A stretch of 64,000 nucleotides of DNA from Lepraria neglecta (Eukaryota > Ascomycota > Lecanoromycetes > Lecanorales > Stereocaulaceae). Below the pieces are notes generated by a model that saw only the letters and a program-made list of their open reading frames with translations, was not told where the DNA came from and ran no database searches. The stretch covers positions 2,914,001 through 2,978,000 of the forward strand of contig CM065648.1 of assembly GCA_033220425.1 (NCBI GenBank), given 5' to 3'. Of this stretch, positions 11,844-25,000 are shown piece after piece (position 1 is the stretch's first letter; each line of letters begins with the position of its first letter). A program made the position numbers and the translations under genes.

Positions 11844-12621
11844 GGTAAAGAGTTTGGTAACCAAAGACATAACTATGTTTGAGCTGTGCCTTTTTTTTTT
11901 TGGGTTTGACGAGCCTGAGACGATTGTAGGAGTGTCGAGATATTTGAGTTTTAAAAAGTAGTGTAAATGTCTTATGAGTGGCCGTCCGATGATCGCCGGC
12001 AACAGTGTCATAGACGTCGACCAAAATTGTTGCATTGGTCGACTTGTTCGGTGAAAGCGCGCGGAAATCTGCAGAATGTATACAGACTAAGATTCTGGGA
12101 CTGGGAGTACGGCTCAGGGAAGCTCGAGAGGTCAATGAGAGCAGTCAACTTATCTCATAGTCAAAGACATGGAATTACATCGTCTGTAGTTGCAAGAATC
12201 GGCAACGTTTTTTGTACTGAGGAAAAAATGGAGCAAAGCAAAGTCAGGCCGTGGGCTGCATCGTTCATCTGGTCTAGAAGGTAGACCGCGAACATAGCCA
12301 AGAATACATAAGCGCCGGCCAGTGCTGGGAGGTATTTCTGAGCGTGAAATAAACTGAGAATGGTTCTGCAATAGCTTCCTTTAAACCACAATGCTCTCTC
12401 ACAATGGCAAGTCATGGGGGAAATAAAATCAAAGCGGGTGACTAGTCTTCTCGAAACGATCTCCAAACCGTTGGATTGGCGTTCAACAATAGAAGAATCC
12501 CCGAGCCGACTCGGCCAGTCACGTTTAAGCTTGTAAATGAGGTTCGTTGATGAAGGAATGAAGCAGTTGAATCTACCCAAGAAGCATAGACGCCCTTACG
12601 TTAACCATAGCAATCTTCACG
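11844..12621. other. Intergenic stretch
   Basis: Upstream of the protease remnant and downstream of the membrane-protein gene. It contains an 11-T run near 11890 and no recognisable gene. Confidence 0.4.
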
Positions 12622-13931
12622 TCAAGCCGATGTCGTACTGCATCGCTTCAACTCTGTGATCTCGTCCCAAGTATTGTCTTTTCTCCTACGTCTTGACATC
12701 GTCGCCGGTGTGCTGGCTTTTTGGTTGCTTGGAGTAGTCGAATTGCTTTGCGAAGTTGTCTTGCCACGGATGTATCGAACGAATGCCGGTAATGGAGGCA
12801 GACATGCACAAACAGTGGCGCAACTGATCTCGGCAGTGCTACTCTAGGATTAGCGTCAATGCGCTTTGCAAAGAAGCGGCGAGGATACTTACAACTATAG
12901 ACTCAGTGAGTAACATTGCCACATTCCATCAAAGATGTTCGTGTTCTGTATGATAAGAACCATGCGTATGACGCTTGCAACGCAGCCGCTACGGATGTCA
13001 ACTCGAGAATTTCTCGCACGAGAGGGAAGAATACGAACAACAGTCCAGTTCCAAAGATCGCTATTAGGCCTGCCTTTCTCTTTAATCGCATCTGCAAGCG
13101 CCAGACGGACGCAATAGGGAGGATCAGGATTGCAAAGTCCGAGAATGTGTTGAACACTGCAGAGCAGACCTGTATGGATGGCTCATTTACACACGTGCCT
13201 AGCACCTGAGGAAACCACATCTTCTCCATTGGATAGCACTGAAAGATTTCGACGAAAATCCCGGCAATACAAGCTACAAGGTTGACCCAGAGAAGGATGT
13301 GCAAGACCAGATACGTTGAGCGCAATAGGTTGAAAATTCGAAGGTAGAGAGGCATGATCGAAAGCTTCGCGACAAATATCGCGGCGCTGTAAAGGACTTG
13401 GGAGACCAAGACGAGCTATTGTTGCTATCAGCATAAGTTTCGTGAGCCCGTTGAGTATCAGATTTTGTTGACCTTTGCATACTTAATATAGTCAGCCAGT
13501 CTCAGGTCCCACACTTGGACTCCATATCCGTAGCCATCGTTTACTAGCATTGTTATTCCGTACCTCACTAAGCCCAACTAGCAAGACAATGTTAGATTGG
13601 TTCTCATGGCATTGTCAACTCATCAATGGAAAAAGGCTGATGACCCGGCATCTTACCCAAGCAAGGATGGTAGTATCTGCGGAACAAGGTCAGCGCAAGA
13701 ATCGGAAACGATGAAGGTGCTTGACCCACAATCTTCCCATCCAAGGCCTTTCAACAAAACCTTGTTGGTCCAGATGCGGATGCATACAAGTAGCGTCGTG
13801 ATTGTCAAGCAGAAAGTTTGCGTAAGGATGCCATATGGGTGTAGAGATACTAGGTCCACAAGATTGGGACTGACTCCGGGAGGTGGCGGTATGGTAGGCA
13901 GCTGCCAGATGTATTCTTTCATCGAAGCCAT
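12622..13931 (-). pseudogene. PTH11-like rhodopsin-domain membrane protein, interrupted by one TAG
   Basis: Exons in coding order: 13931-13730, 13676-13657, 13577-13473, 13415-13039, 12988-12893, 12841-12622. Splicing rebuilds the Fung_rhodopsin layout: GWEDYTTILAW, VSQVLYSAAIFVAKLSIMPL, NTFSDFAILILPIASVWRLQ and GLFGCVASVIRMV, with several hydrophobic segments. The frame then meets TAG at 12895-12897, just before the last conserved segment (FSTAEISCATVCACLPPLPAF), which stays open to a TGA at 12622. If the TAG is real the product is about 265 aa and lacks its last helix and tail. The position usually holds Trp, so a TGG to TAG change is likely. Intact relatives are plasma-membrane receptors or sensors. 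A different splice avoiding the TAG is possible but needs a weak donor. Confidence 0.6.
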
Positions 13932-16884
13932 CGTAAACGAATTTCTCCACGTGTAGACACTCAGCGCCTGCAACTGGCACAGATAGACGGGACTTTTTCG
14001 CTCTGGGTACGTTGAATGCCCACGAGCAGTGAGCGATGCATGACCTGAGATCAAAACATGAATATCCTCCGTGGCGTTCAACCCTTTTATCAAATCTTGC
14101 TGTTTGATTTCGTTAATGTAATCGTGGTCCGCGAGTCGCCAAGGTTCCTACCGAAGACTAGGTCACCAACCAGTCGTGGTGGTCGAAAGGAAATACAACA
14201 ACATCATAGCGGAGTTCTCAGATCTGAGACCACGAGTAGCAGTGGTGAACCGGATCTAAAGTAAATACGACATCACTGTCTCGGTCCGGGGCCATGAGTA
14301 ATAATAAGCAGGCGGCTCGGAAGCTCCCCATCAGTACTGCAAATCGACGTAGCGGGATATAGTTAGTGTCAAAGTTTGGACTGGTAAGAGCGAGATTTGG
14401 AGCGAGATTCGTTGAAGCGTGGTAGATTACCTAAAAGTAAAAGGTTACCGAGGAGCACCCTATATTTAAACCTTAAGGTTGTAGCTTAGGCTGTGCCCAC
14501 CCGAACGAGCCGAGTGATAGACTAGGAGACTAGGTCACTCTAGATTGATCCAGGGGCTCCCGATGCGGATGCGGGGCCGCTCCACGAGTCAGATAGAATC
14601 TAATGTGCGCAGACATCGATATTCCGTCGAAGCTTCAGACTTTGAGGATCCTTACCTAGCAATGACGGTGGCGAGAGAGACGAGACCATCCCGCCGCACG
14701 TCGTTCAGCATACAAATCGATTGATCCATTTCAAGCCGCGTCATACATGAGTATTATTGCATCGCCCCGCCATCGAAGAAATAAAGTTCCATGTGGACCA
14801 AATTTCAAAGCTGAATGCATCCGCGAATATTCGACGTGCGCTCACACTCCATGTTGCAACATTGTAGCCTCAATAGATAGAAACAACTTTGTCATATAAG
14901 TCTCTGAGATTCGGTCCCTCGTTCAAGAGTTATGACAGCTCCTGGAGAATCGATTTTGCGAGCTTCGGTGAATTTGCGTGGGAACCATATTGAATTTAGA
15001 TCGCTATGGCCGTCGTCTATGTAAGCGCTTCAATGCTTCAATGGAAGCCTGCTCAACTAAATCGAGGCATAAAGGTAAAAACAGCCTCACAGGGTACCAC
15101 CTCTCGCTAGACTGGGAAGTTAGGGTTGGTGGCAGAATGCTCGTGCGCGTTCCTTCACCGTAATTCTTTGCGTCATGGACGAGCTGAGTGGTCAAAATCT
15201 ATACAAAGGAAAAACTCATTTCGTACAGCAGTAGTACATAACAGGTCCAGCAACGCGGTCAATGATTGGTCGTAAAAGCCTGAGATCTCAATAAACACTC
15301 TGAAAAAACGGAAATTGCGAAGGGCTGTGCGAGTATTACGAGCTGGTTCTCCCCAATCTTCTTCTAGAAGTGCACACGACACAACGTGCCTGACGAGCGA
15401 CTTTGCCATGTTCTCTCACCCAGTTATTGAAGTTGTGGCTTGCCTCAGGGATTCTACAGGTTACGTAGATGAGTTTTCGCATTGACCACTTGGCTTTTAG
15501 CACTAGAAAGACGGTCTACATTCATAGTAACCTTGGTACTACACGACTGGTGCATAGCCACTGTGCCATAGCTCGCAACGGAAGTTAGAACGTGGATCGC
15601 GTTAGTGGACGATGTAGGGCCAGAGCACATGCCGCAGCCTCAATCGTTGGTCGTCGGAGAATTTGTCAACCTATAGCGTTTCCCTATCGGAGAATTTCAA
15701 TCAGGTCCATGCGTTTTGACGCTCGTGGGCATTCTGCGGCTCTAAAAAAAAGGCTCGATCGAGGAGCTTTCTTACAGGGCGCAACTGCATTATTCAAAGC
15801 GTTTCGTTTTGTCACCTTCTGCGCTTGCGTTACCCGCTTTGGGACAGCAAGCGCCGTAGATTCCCGACACATGGTCCCCAACACATGGTCCCCGACATAA
15901 GTTCCCCGACATGTCACTTCCGCGTCAAGGAGGCATTGAAGACTTGGAAATGGGGAGTGCTGTTGTTATGGGCTAGCCAAGAGGGAATTGGTTGTCATGG
16001 CATGGGCCGTCATGTACGACGACACTCAGAGGGCCAGTATCGCCTTCAAGCTCTAGAACTCTGAATTTGCCTGTGATGGAATAGAATTAATGGATTTCAG
16101 CCGGATTGCGGATTGAGCTTGCGGAGGGTCTGGCAGTGAGGGACAGCGTTGAATGAGTAGCAACGCTTTAGAGGACAAGGCCACATAGGAAACAAGTATG
16201 CTTCATCTACTCAAGAGGCAGCCCTTGATTTGGTTGTACGAGCTTCTTGCAAAACAGAAGAGTTTCATGCAAACGTGTGCGACCAAAGGACGATGGGTGG
16301 CATAGCGAAGCTCTGCTTTCGCACATTCTTTCAGAAACTTAGACTCGATACTCTAACGGCATTGTAGCTATCTCAGCTTGATATTCATAAAGACATTGCA
16401 TGCGCCGTTTGGTGGCTTCATTGGTTGTGGTACTGAGACACACGGCTCGGCGAGATCTCGAAAAGCATTAGCGGGAGGTTTGAGCATAGCCTGCCTGTTC
16501 CAAGATGACTGATTTGGAGGTTACGTGCTGCCATACCAGAGTCGGGTAGCATTGTAATAGCATTATTATTTTCGGAGGGTTCCAACTGCGACAGCCAGTG
16601 ATGGAGTTGAGATTGGGCTGGATGAGGCCAAAATCTACAAATCTGGCTGTCAGAGCACATACAAAACATGTTCCCTAGGGCTTTCGCACCACATAGTCTG
16701 TAGCATACTGTCGGCCTTGCCTTGTCAATTTCATCAAAATGCTCTTGTTAGATTTTCCTTGGTACCAGCACGCCAAAACGCGTCGCGTGGAAATAATATG
16801 TTTGCCAAGCCAAATGCTGACGTAAATCTAAAATTAACGCTGCAAAATTCCACCGAACACCCCCAATTCAGCTCCTCCATCATC
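13932..16884. other. Gene-poor stretch, about 3 kb
   Basis: No gene with family motifs was found on either strand. Short frames near 15.6-16.0 kb and 16.4-16.7 kb have no recognisable domain. A small direct repeat, ACATGGTCCCC-AACACATGGTCCCC followed by related CCCGACAT units, lies around 15868-15912. The region may hold worn-out mobile DNA but I cannot identify an element. Confidence 0.35.
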
Positions 16885-18204
16885 CTATAGTTCTACTTGC
16901 GAGTACCTCACTTCATCCTTCGCGGAAGCGCTAAGTCGCCGAACACCTAACTGCTTGTCCAGCCATTCAAACATGTATTGATGCATCAGGCTCAATGTCG
17001 CAATCTTCGCCTGTATCCCCCCATCCGACTCCCCATCTCCAACCCAGAGCAGCTTGTGTCGGTGTTCCAAGTGGCCCAGATTGGCCATGACTTTTTCAGC
17101 GTTGATGTCCGGCTCAAAGTAGATGGTTTGAGCTGCTCCGGTCACCATGACTGGGCAGTGCACCTTCTCGAGATATTCGCTGCCGTCCTCCCCTTTCAGT
17201 GACATGGTTTGCATCACTCGCATCACATCTGCAGGCGTTTTAACACCATATGTCCATTGGCTGTGTGCGAATTCCCATTTTAGTTGAAAGTTGAATCGGC
17301 CAAGAAAATTGCTGATTGCGTTGAAAACACCGTCACTCATTGTTCCGTCTAACCATGAGTTGATGAACCAACCAGGCATGCGGCTTCGTGCGACTTCGAA
17401 AAGACTGTAAAAGCCATCACAAGAGACGCATGCCTTGATTCTTGGGTCTGCAGATGCCCGCAGGGCAAAGTAGCCTCCCATGCTTGCACCAAGGACGGCA
17501 ATGCGGTTCAAGTCGAGCTCGAGGCGTTCGTTCTGAGGCGCAAGAACATCGAAAATGTAGTCCAGCACTTTCGATGTGACATGCTCCCAATCTGGCCGGA
17601 GGATTGTCTTGTCCTTGCGAAGTGATAGTCCTTGACCTGGGCCATCGAAGCTCAAGACGGCATACCCACGGGGTATGGCACCCGCAGGACCATACAGGTA
17701 TAGCTCTTCGCCCGTCGAGTCGAATCCGTTGGTTTGTAGGATGAGAGGAATGCGGCCCAGGGAACGGCTTCCAGTTTCAGGCATGTACAATCTTGCGGGC
17801 AACTCGAGACCGTTCTCATAAGGGATGTTGAAGACCATGACCTCTGTATCGAAGAGAGCCACGGCTCGATTGTGGACGTCGGAGCTCTTCTGGATTGCAG
17901 CGCACAAGCGAGGGTCGTCAGGCTGGCAGTGTAGGAAGAATTCGCTGGACCGATAATAGTTGGCGGCACGTAAGAAAGCCCATCTTGCAGCAGCTTTGTC
18001 GTGGTTCGCCCAAGCGTCTTCACCGAGGGCTTTGGCCTTGTCTCCAAATGCAGTCCATGTGCGATACCAAGTCTCGGGGTCATCGTTCTTGAGGTGCGAA
18101 TGTGCTTCGAGGCATTCCGATATCTCTGATGCTTGGAAAGGTGCTGCGCCAAGAACTCTGAGGTACTCGAAATTGAAGAACGGAGACTTGAAGAACTTGA
18201 ACAT
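16885..18204 (-). CDS. Alpha/beta hydrolase of the PKS-NRPS cluster type (Fus2/OrfZ-like)
   Basis: Single exon, 439 aa from the ATG at 18204; an upstream in-frame ATG (18252) would add 16 residues, but FKFFKSPFFNFE is the usual start of this family. The nucleophile elbow is LGASMGGYFAL. An oxyanion-side block (LILQTNGFDSTGEE), the GPGQGLS block and a late candidate His (LMHQYMFEW) are visible. The long helical N-terminal region resembles the 2,6-dihydropseudooxynicotine hydrolase/FrsA-like group. Related hydrolases occur in the fusarin (Fus2), ACE1 (OrfZ) and cytochalasan clusters beside PKS-NRPS genes; Fus2 is implicated in 2-pyrrolidone ring formation. It is divergent from the PKS-NRPS, with about 820 bp between the starts, so co-regulation is likely. 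The reaction here is inferred. Confidence 0.85.
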   Translation of the reverse strand: MFKFFKSPFFNFEYLRVLGAAPFQASEISECLEAHSHLKNDDPETWYRTWTAFGDKAKALGEDAWANHDKAAARWAFLRAANYYRSSEFFLHCQPDDPRLCAAIQKSSDVHNRAVALFDTEVMVFNIPYENGLELPARLYMPETGSRSLGRIPLILQTNGFDSTGEELYLYGPAGAIPRGYAVLSFDGPGQGLSLRKDKTILRPDWEHVTSKVLDYIFDVLAPQNERLELDLNRIAVLGASMGGYFALRASADPRIKACVSCDGFYSLFEVARSRMPGWFINSWLDGTMSDGVFNAISNFLGRFNFQLKWEFAHSQWTYGVKTPADVMRVMQTMSLKGEDGSEYLEKVHCPVMVTGAAQTIYFEPDINAEKVMANLGHLEHRHKLLWVGDGESDGGIQAKIATLSLMHQYMFEWLDKQLGVRRLSASAKDEVRYSQVEL

Positions 18205-19024
18205 GATGACAATTGTGTCTTGTGAACAGAAACGATTTGGGATAGGTAGCAATTTTCCAATGTGTGGGAATTCGGCTTATGCTTATAGTATATGGGAATT
18301 TCGGTGGTGGCTGCGCCGCAATCTCACAAGGGTCGGTGCGTCCGACATTGCATCGGAGAGTATCTGTTAATACCCGTCCATACCCAATATCGAGACACAT
18401 ACCGGATGTGCCTGACTGTGTTCCAGATTAAAAGCTGAAACCCACCGACGCTCTCAACCTAGCTCGGATGCAACCTTCTCGCGTGGTCGCCGACGATGAC
18501 CCGCACGGGGATTTTACTAGTGTATTGCCACGTGCAGAGTACTCATAACAAGGACTCGAAGGCCTCCTACCTTTTTTCTTCAGATCTCATTATCGCATCG
18601 GGAAGACTCTCTTTATTGGGAAAGATACCAAGCATCCCTACGATTCTGACTCCAGTTGTCCGCTATCACATTGGCAACTCTTACAACAAATTAATTCCAG
18701 GCACGCCTTCACCATTCTTAAAGGCTTAGTTGATTATCTTCTACAACCATCATACTGTACTATCACAGTCCCGGCCCAAGCCTGCCCATTGACCCTTTCG
18801 TCAGACTCACTTTCGTCTACCCTACGACAACCATCGTCGAAAAGCAATCTCAAAATTAGTCTGCAGCTTGATCCTCACCAACGCTCGACTACAGTTACTT
18901 TGTTACAATTTTGATCCTTCTATTTGATATTCTCAGAGTATCGACTATCACAATACTTTGTGACCACTCAACACTCTCTACTTAATATACTCGAAGACCA
19001 GAGCCATCCATACACTTCTCCCCC
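18205..19024. promoter_or_regulatory. Divergent promoter region of hydrolase and PKS-NRPS
   Basis: About 820 bp separates the two divergent starts and has no gene. It holds a TCGG-N5-CCGA palindrome (18333-18345), a CACGTG E-box-like hexamer near 18530, and long pyrimidine-rich tracts just upstream of the PKS start, typical of fungal 5' leaders. Confidence 0.5.
18333..18345. promoter_or_regulatory. Candidate Zn2Cys6 site, CGG-N5-CCG palindrome
   Basis: TCGGTGCGTCCGA is an inverted repeat of TCGG/CCGA with a 5-bp spacer, the form bound by many dimeric Zn2Cys6 regulators. It lies about 130 bp upstream of the hydrolase start, and the cluster encodes such a regulator (38668-40574). One copy alone is weak evidence. 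Confidence 0.3.
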
Positions 19025-22000
19025 ATGATCAACATGTCTGCCAACGTCACCCCAGAGCCCATTGCACTTGTTGGGAGCGGCTGTCGTTTCCCTGGCGGCG
19101 CGAGCAGTCCCTCCAAGCTTTGGGACTTGCTCATTGAGAAGCGTGACGCATTGAAAAAGATTGATTCCAGCCGCTTCAACCCTGAAGGCTTCTTCCACCC
19201 CAACGGAGAACGCCATGGATGCATCAACGTGGACAGTGCCTACACGTTGGAGCAAGACGTCAAGGCATTCGATGCCAACTTCTTTGGCATCAATGCAAAG
19301 GAAGCTGCGGCAATCGACCCTCAGCACAGAATCCTCCTCGAAACTGTCTACGAAGCCATGGAAGCCGGTGGCTTCTCCATTGAGGGAATGCAGGCTTCAG
19401 ACACTGCTGTCTACATTGGCGTCATGACCGGAGACTACCTCGAGCTACTCCTCCGCAACCCAGACACGATGCCGAAATACTTCGCCACGGGCGCTGCCGC
19501 AAGCATTCTTGCCAACAGAATCTCTTACTTTTTCGACTGGAAGGGACCATCCGTTTGCATGAACACCGCTTGCTCCTCCAGTCTTGTGGCCGTGCACTCT
19601 GCTGTACAGAGTCTCCGTAACGGAGAATCCAAAATGGCTGTTGCAGGAGGCGCCAATCTAATTCTCAACCCAGAATTCATGATGGGCGAGACCAATCTCC
19701 ATATGTTGTCCCCTGAAGGACGATCTCGTATGTGGGACGCCGGCGCAAATGGCTATGCTCGTGGAGAGGGTTTTGCCGCCGTCATCTTGAAGAAGCTCTC
19801 GGACGCCATTGCAGATGGAGACGACATCCAATGCATCATCCGTGAGACCGGTGTCAACTCCGATGGTCGTACTCAGGGCATTACCTTACCTAGCCCTGAG
19901 GCTCAGACTAGGTTGATTCGACAGGTCTATGAACGAGCGGGGTTGGATCCCTCGCTTCCAAGCGACCGGTGCCAATTCTTTGAGGCACACGGAACTGGTG
20001 AGCGTCCCTCTGTTGAAATTTGTCCCTGGATATAGCTGACATTATTAGGCACCCCTGCTGGAGACCCGATGGAGGCCCGTGGAATTAGAGATGCTTTCTT
20101 CCCCGAGACGAAGAAGCACTCTACAAGCGATGACAACATCATGCTCGTTGGATCCGTCAAGACTGCTGTTGGGCACACCGAGGGCACTGCTGGCCTCGCT
20201 GGGTTGATCAAAGTCTCGAACGCCCTGAGACGTGGCCTTATCCCTCCAAACATGCTGTTTGAGAAGTTGAACCCGAAGCTTTTGCCGCTGACCAGTAATC
20301 TGCGCGTTGTGACAAAGGAGCAGGCATGGCCTCGCTTGCTCCCCAATCAGCCACGTCGAGCAAGTGTCAACTCTTTCGGCTTCGGAGGCACCAACGCTCA
20401 CGCCATTCTCGAGAACTACGAGCCTCAGCCCAAGCTGACTCTAGCACCGAAGCATATAGCTTCGCTGCCGCTAGCAACCCCTTTGGTGTTTTCTGCAAAC
20501 TCGGAAAAGTCGCTTGTGTCAATGATTGCCCAGTACAGTGCATTCATCCAGGATAACCATTCACTCTCTTTGAACGACCTTGCTTGGACGCTGCAATCTC
20601 GGCGATCAGAGCTGCCAATCAAAGCTGTCTTCTCTGGCCCTTCAAAACAAGAGGTGATTTCTAACATGGAAGCTGCGCTTGAAAAGGCAAAGGACAGTCC
20701 ACCGCTTCCCATTGGCCAACGCTCTGCAGCTCGCACCAGCAAAGCTCGCATTTTCGGTGTGTTCACCGGTCAAGGAGCTCAATGGGCTAACATGGGCCGT
20801 GACCTGATCATTGCCTCCTCAATGGCGAAGGGCACGATCGAATACCTTGAAGCTTGCCTCGCGGATCTTCCAGATCGTCCTTCCTGGTCGCTCATGGAGG
20901 AGCTTACAGACAAAGATAAACCATCTCGGCTGGACGAAGCAGAACTTGCTCAACCAATCTGTACCGCCGTCCAAATCATGGTAGTCAACATCTTGCAATC
21001 GGCTGGCATTTCATTTACTGCCGTTGTCGGCCACTCATCGGGTGAAATCACTGCCGCTTACGCCGCTGGAGTGATCACAGCGTCCGAGGCCATCAAGATC
21101 GCCTACTATCGTGGCTTCCACTCCAAACTATCCAAGGGTCCTGGTGGAGAGCCTGGTTCTATGATGGCAGCGGGCATGTCTTTTGACGAAGCTACCGAAT
21201 TCTGCGATCAGCCTGCTATCGGTGGCCGCGTCCAGGTTGCAGCGAGCAACGCTCCTCAAAGCGTTACCCTTTCTGGGGATGTTGATGCTATTCAGCTTGC
21301 CAAGGGCCTTCTCGAAAAGCAAAAGATTTTCGTCCGTCTCTTGAAAGTCAACAAAGCGTATCATTCTCGCCATATGCAGCCCAGCTCCCAGCCTTACATC
21401 GCGTCACTAAAGGCTTGTGGGATCAAACCAAAATACCCCAGATCCGATTGCGCCTGGATATCGAGTGTCTTTGGAGATCGCATCGAGGAAACTGCGAGCC
21501 TCGAAGCTCTGGCAAGCACGTACTGGAATGACAACATGCTCAAGCCCGTCCTGTTCTCCGTTGCTATTGAACAAGCAGTTCAGAACGAACAGCCCTTCGA
21601 CCTTGCTCTCGAAGTCGGACCTCATGCGGCTTTGAAAGGGCCGGCTCTTCAGACAATCAAGCACGTTACGGGATCCTCGTTGACCTACGGAGCAACTCTG
21701 ACACGAGGCATGAACGATGTTGCAGCCATCTCGGGCACTTTCGGTTTCTTCATGACACATATGCCTACTTCGTCAATGAACCTAGAGACGTACACCCGCT
21801 CGTTCCAGTCAGATGTTCAACCTCGCCTTTTGATTGGACTCCCAACATACGCTTGGGATCATTCACAGACATTCTGGACAGAGTCCCGTCAGTCCAGAAG
21901 GTATCGCCTGCGCAGCAAACCAAGACATGATCTTCTTGGAGAGCGTTTCCCTGATGATCTCGAATTTGACATGCGTTGGCGGAACACGCTTCGTGTCTCC

Positions 22001-25000
22001 GAGACACCCTGGCTTGCCGGCCACAGGGTTCAGGGCCAAATTGTGTTCCCTGCCGCTGGCTATCTTGTCATGGCGCTCGAAGCCTCGAAAGAGCTCGCTC
22101 CAGGCCAGCCCGTCTCGATGGTGGAACTTCTGGACGTGGAAATATCCCGTGCCATTCCCTTGGAGGATGACGCCTCTGGTGTTGACACACTGCTTGGTCT
22201 CAGAAAGACAAATGAAGGAACATTGAGCGGAGACAACTTCATCGAGGCCGAGTTCAGCTGCTTCTCCTGTGTTGGGGAGCAAGCAGATAACTGGGATATC
22301 AATGCGCGTGGCCGTCTGCGCGTCATCCTGGGAGAGTCGAAGACTTCGAAGTTGCCCAAGCGTGATGATACGCCGATCCTGCTCAACCCGCTCAGCACTG
22401 ACACTTTCTACGAGGCTCTCAAGGTTATCGGGTTCGACTACCAAGGGCTCTTCCGGCGCTTAGACACCATCGAACGACGCATGAACCGAGCAACGTCCAC
22501 TGCCATCGAGTATCCGGAAGACAAATATATGTCTGCTATGATACATCCTGCACTCCTCGATGCGGCTTTCCAAAGCCTGTTTGCAGCCCTTCACTACCCT
22601 GAGGATGGGACTATGAACGCACCATTAGTGCCCACTCACATCAAATGCATTCGTTTCCCCACTGGGAAGCAGTCGCCTGAGAAAACCCAAGTTTCCATTG
22701 AGTCCTTCATCACCATCAATGAGGGGAGCCAGATTATTGGAGATATTGACATGTATGATGCTGAGACGGGTGAGCCAAAGATCCAAGTTGAGGGCTTAGC
22801 CTGCACTTCGCTCGATCGACCCAGGGCTGCTAATGACAACGAGCTGTACGCCCAAACTGTTTTGAAGGCAGACGTCTCAGCCGGTATACCCAACTTGATC
22901 ATGAACACCAAGGACCTGGATGCTGAGCTAGACCTCGTCGACCTTTGCGAGCGCCTATCCTACATGTATCTTCGCCAGATCAGTGCTGCTGTGTCGCATG
23001 AGGAGATAAGAAATTTCGCTTCGAGCCATCAGCGCATATTTCAGTGGATTGACCACCTCTTTCCCATAATTCAAAGCGGTCAGCATCCTACAATCCGAGA
23101 AGAATGGTCATCAGACGATCCTGCTTGGCTTTTGGAACAGGCATCCAAGCATCCTGCCAACGTCGACATTCAGCTCATCAATACTGTTGGCAAGAATCTT
23201 TTGGCCGCCGTCAAGGGTGAAACGACCATTCTGGAGCATCTCAATGCAGACAACATGTTGGACAATTACAAGGAGATCGGGCTTGGTATGCGTGCAGCAA
23301 ACGCCACGCTGGCCAAAGCTGTTGGCCAGATCACACATCGCTATCCAAGAATGAGAATCCTCGAAGTTGGTGCTGGCAAAGGCAGTGCAACGAAGAGCAT
23401 CCTAGAAGAGATTGGCCATGCATTCAAGGCTTATACGTTCACCAACATTTCCACCGAGTCCTTCTCCACCGCCGAAAGTGTCTTGAAGACTTGGGCAAAG
23501 AGGATCAAGTTCCAAGGACTTGACATTGAAGGAGATCTCTTAGCTCAAGGATATGAGGAGCAGTCATACGACCTGATTATCGCTGCCAATGCTCTTGATG
23601 CGACTCAGAATCTTCGACATACTGTGACAAACTTCCGAAAGCTTCTCAAGCCAGGAGGATATCTACTTGTCCTCGATATTACTGGTGACGTCCTCCGCAC
23701 CAACTTCATTATGTCTGGGATTGCCAGCTGGTGGCCTAATGACGAAGACGGTCGCCGTCACGGCCCATCGAGCTCTGTTCCCCAGTGGTCTTGCGTGCTC
23801 AAGGAGACCGGCTTCTCCGGTGTTGATCATGTAAGGAACGACTACACTAATGATCCTAGGCAAACTTTCTCGGTCATGCTATCTCAAGCTGTCAACGATG
23901 AAGTCATGTTCTTGCGGAATCCGCTGTCTCCCCCGGCTTTGCCGATTTCCCTAGGCAGTCTATTCCTCATCGGACGCAACGAGCGAAGGCGAGCTGAAAT
24001 CAATAGCTATTTGATGCAGTCCTGCAGGCTTCTCGACCGCGATATGCCGCAGATCACGTACTTCGATCGAGTCGAGGACATTCTGCATCAGTCAAAGCCT
24101 ATGAACTCGGTCCTTCTCCTCCAGGATCTGGATGAACCCATCTGGAACTCTCTATCCGACGACAGACTTCGTGCGCTGCGAAAGGTGTTTGACGAGGCCC
24201 GTCAGATACTCTGGGTGACATCCGGCTGCAGGCTTGAAAATCCCTTTGCAAATATGTCTGTTGGCATGGGCAGAGGTTTACAGGCCGAGTATAGTCACGT
24301 CAAATTTCAACTCCTCGACGTGGACCCCAAATGCCTCCAGACGGCCAACCTCTTTATTGCGGAGGCCGCGATGCGCCTCATCGGCCATGATGCTATCAAA
24401 GCATCCTGCCCAGAACTGCTTTGGACCCTAGAGCCTGAGCTGCTCGTGGAACACAGACAGATGATGATTCCCCGAGTTATAGCGGATCCAACCCTGAACG
24501 AGCGATTGAATGCTATTCGTCGACCCATCACGAAGACTGTCGAGCCGTCCGTATCGCCAATCCTCGTTGACCAGTCTCAGGGCTCCTACGTCCTGTCCGA
24601 GCCTCGTCATTCAATTCTCAAGGCTTCACGGGCTTCGGATGTCACTGTTCAGGTCACCCACTCATTGCTCTCCACGATCAAGGTTGCGAGCAACGTTCGC
24701 CTCTACCTCTGTCTTGGCCAAGTTGTTCGAGCTGAGCTGCCAGGTCTTGTCGGTACCCAAGTGCTTGCTTTATCTGGCAAACTTGAATCTGTCGTCGATG
24801 TCCCAGCTCCCTTGATCATTCCAGTGTCGGTCCCTGTGGATGAACCAGCACAATTCATCCAATCTGTTGCAACCATATTCCTTGCTGATGCTCTGGTCTC
24901 CCAACTTGTCCCAGGCTCGACTATACTCCTTTTCGAGGCAGACCAAGCGTTGACCATCGCCTTCAAAACCAGGGCTAGTGAGTTTGGGCTTGAGGTCTTC

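Noticed and set aside
15592-16064. Two overlapping + strand frames of 102 and 79 aa
   Set aside because: No motif, no splice partner, and short direct repeats within them suggest non-coding or relic DNA.
22060-22444. Minus-strand frames of 114-193 aa inside the PKS
   Set aside because: Shadows of the coding strand in a long codon-biased gene; none shows a domain.
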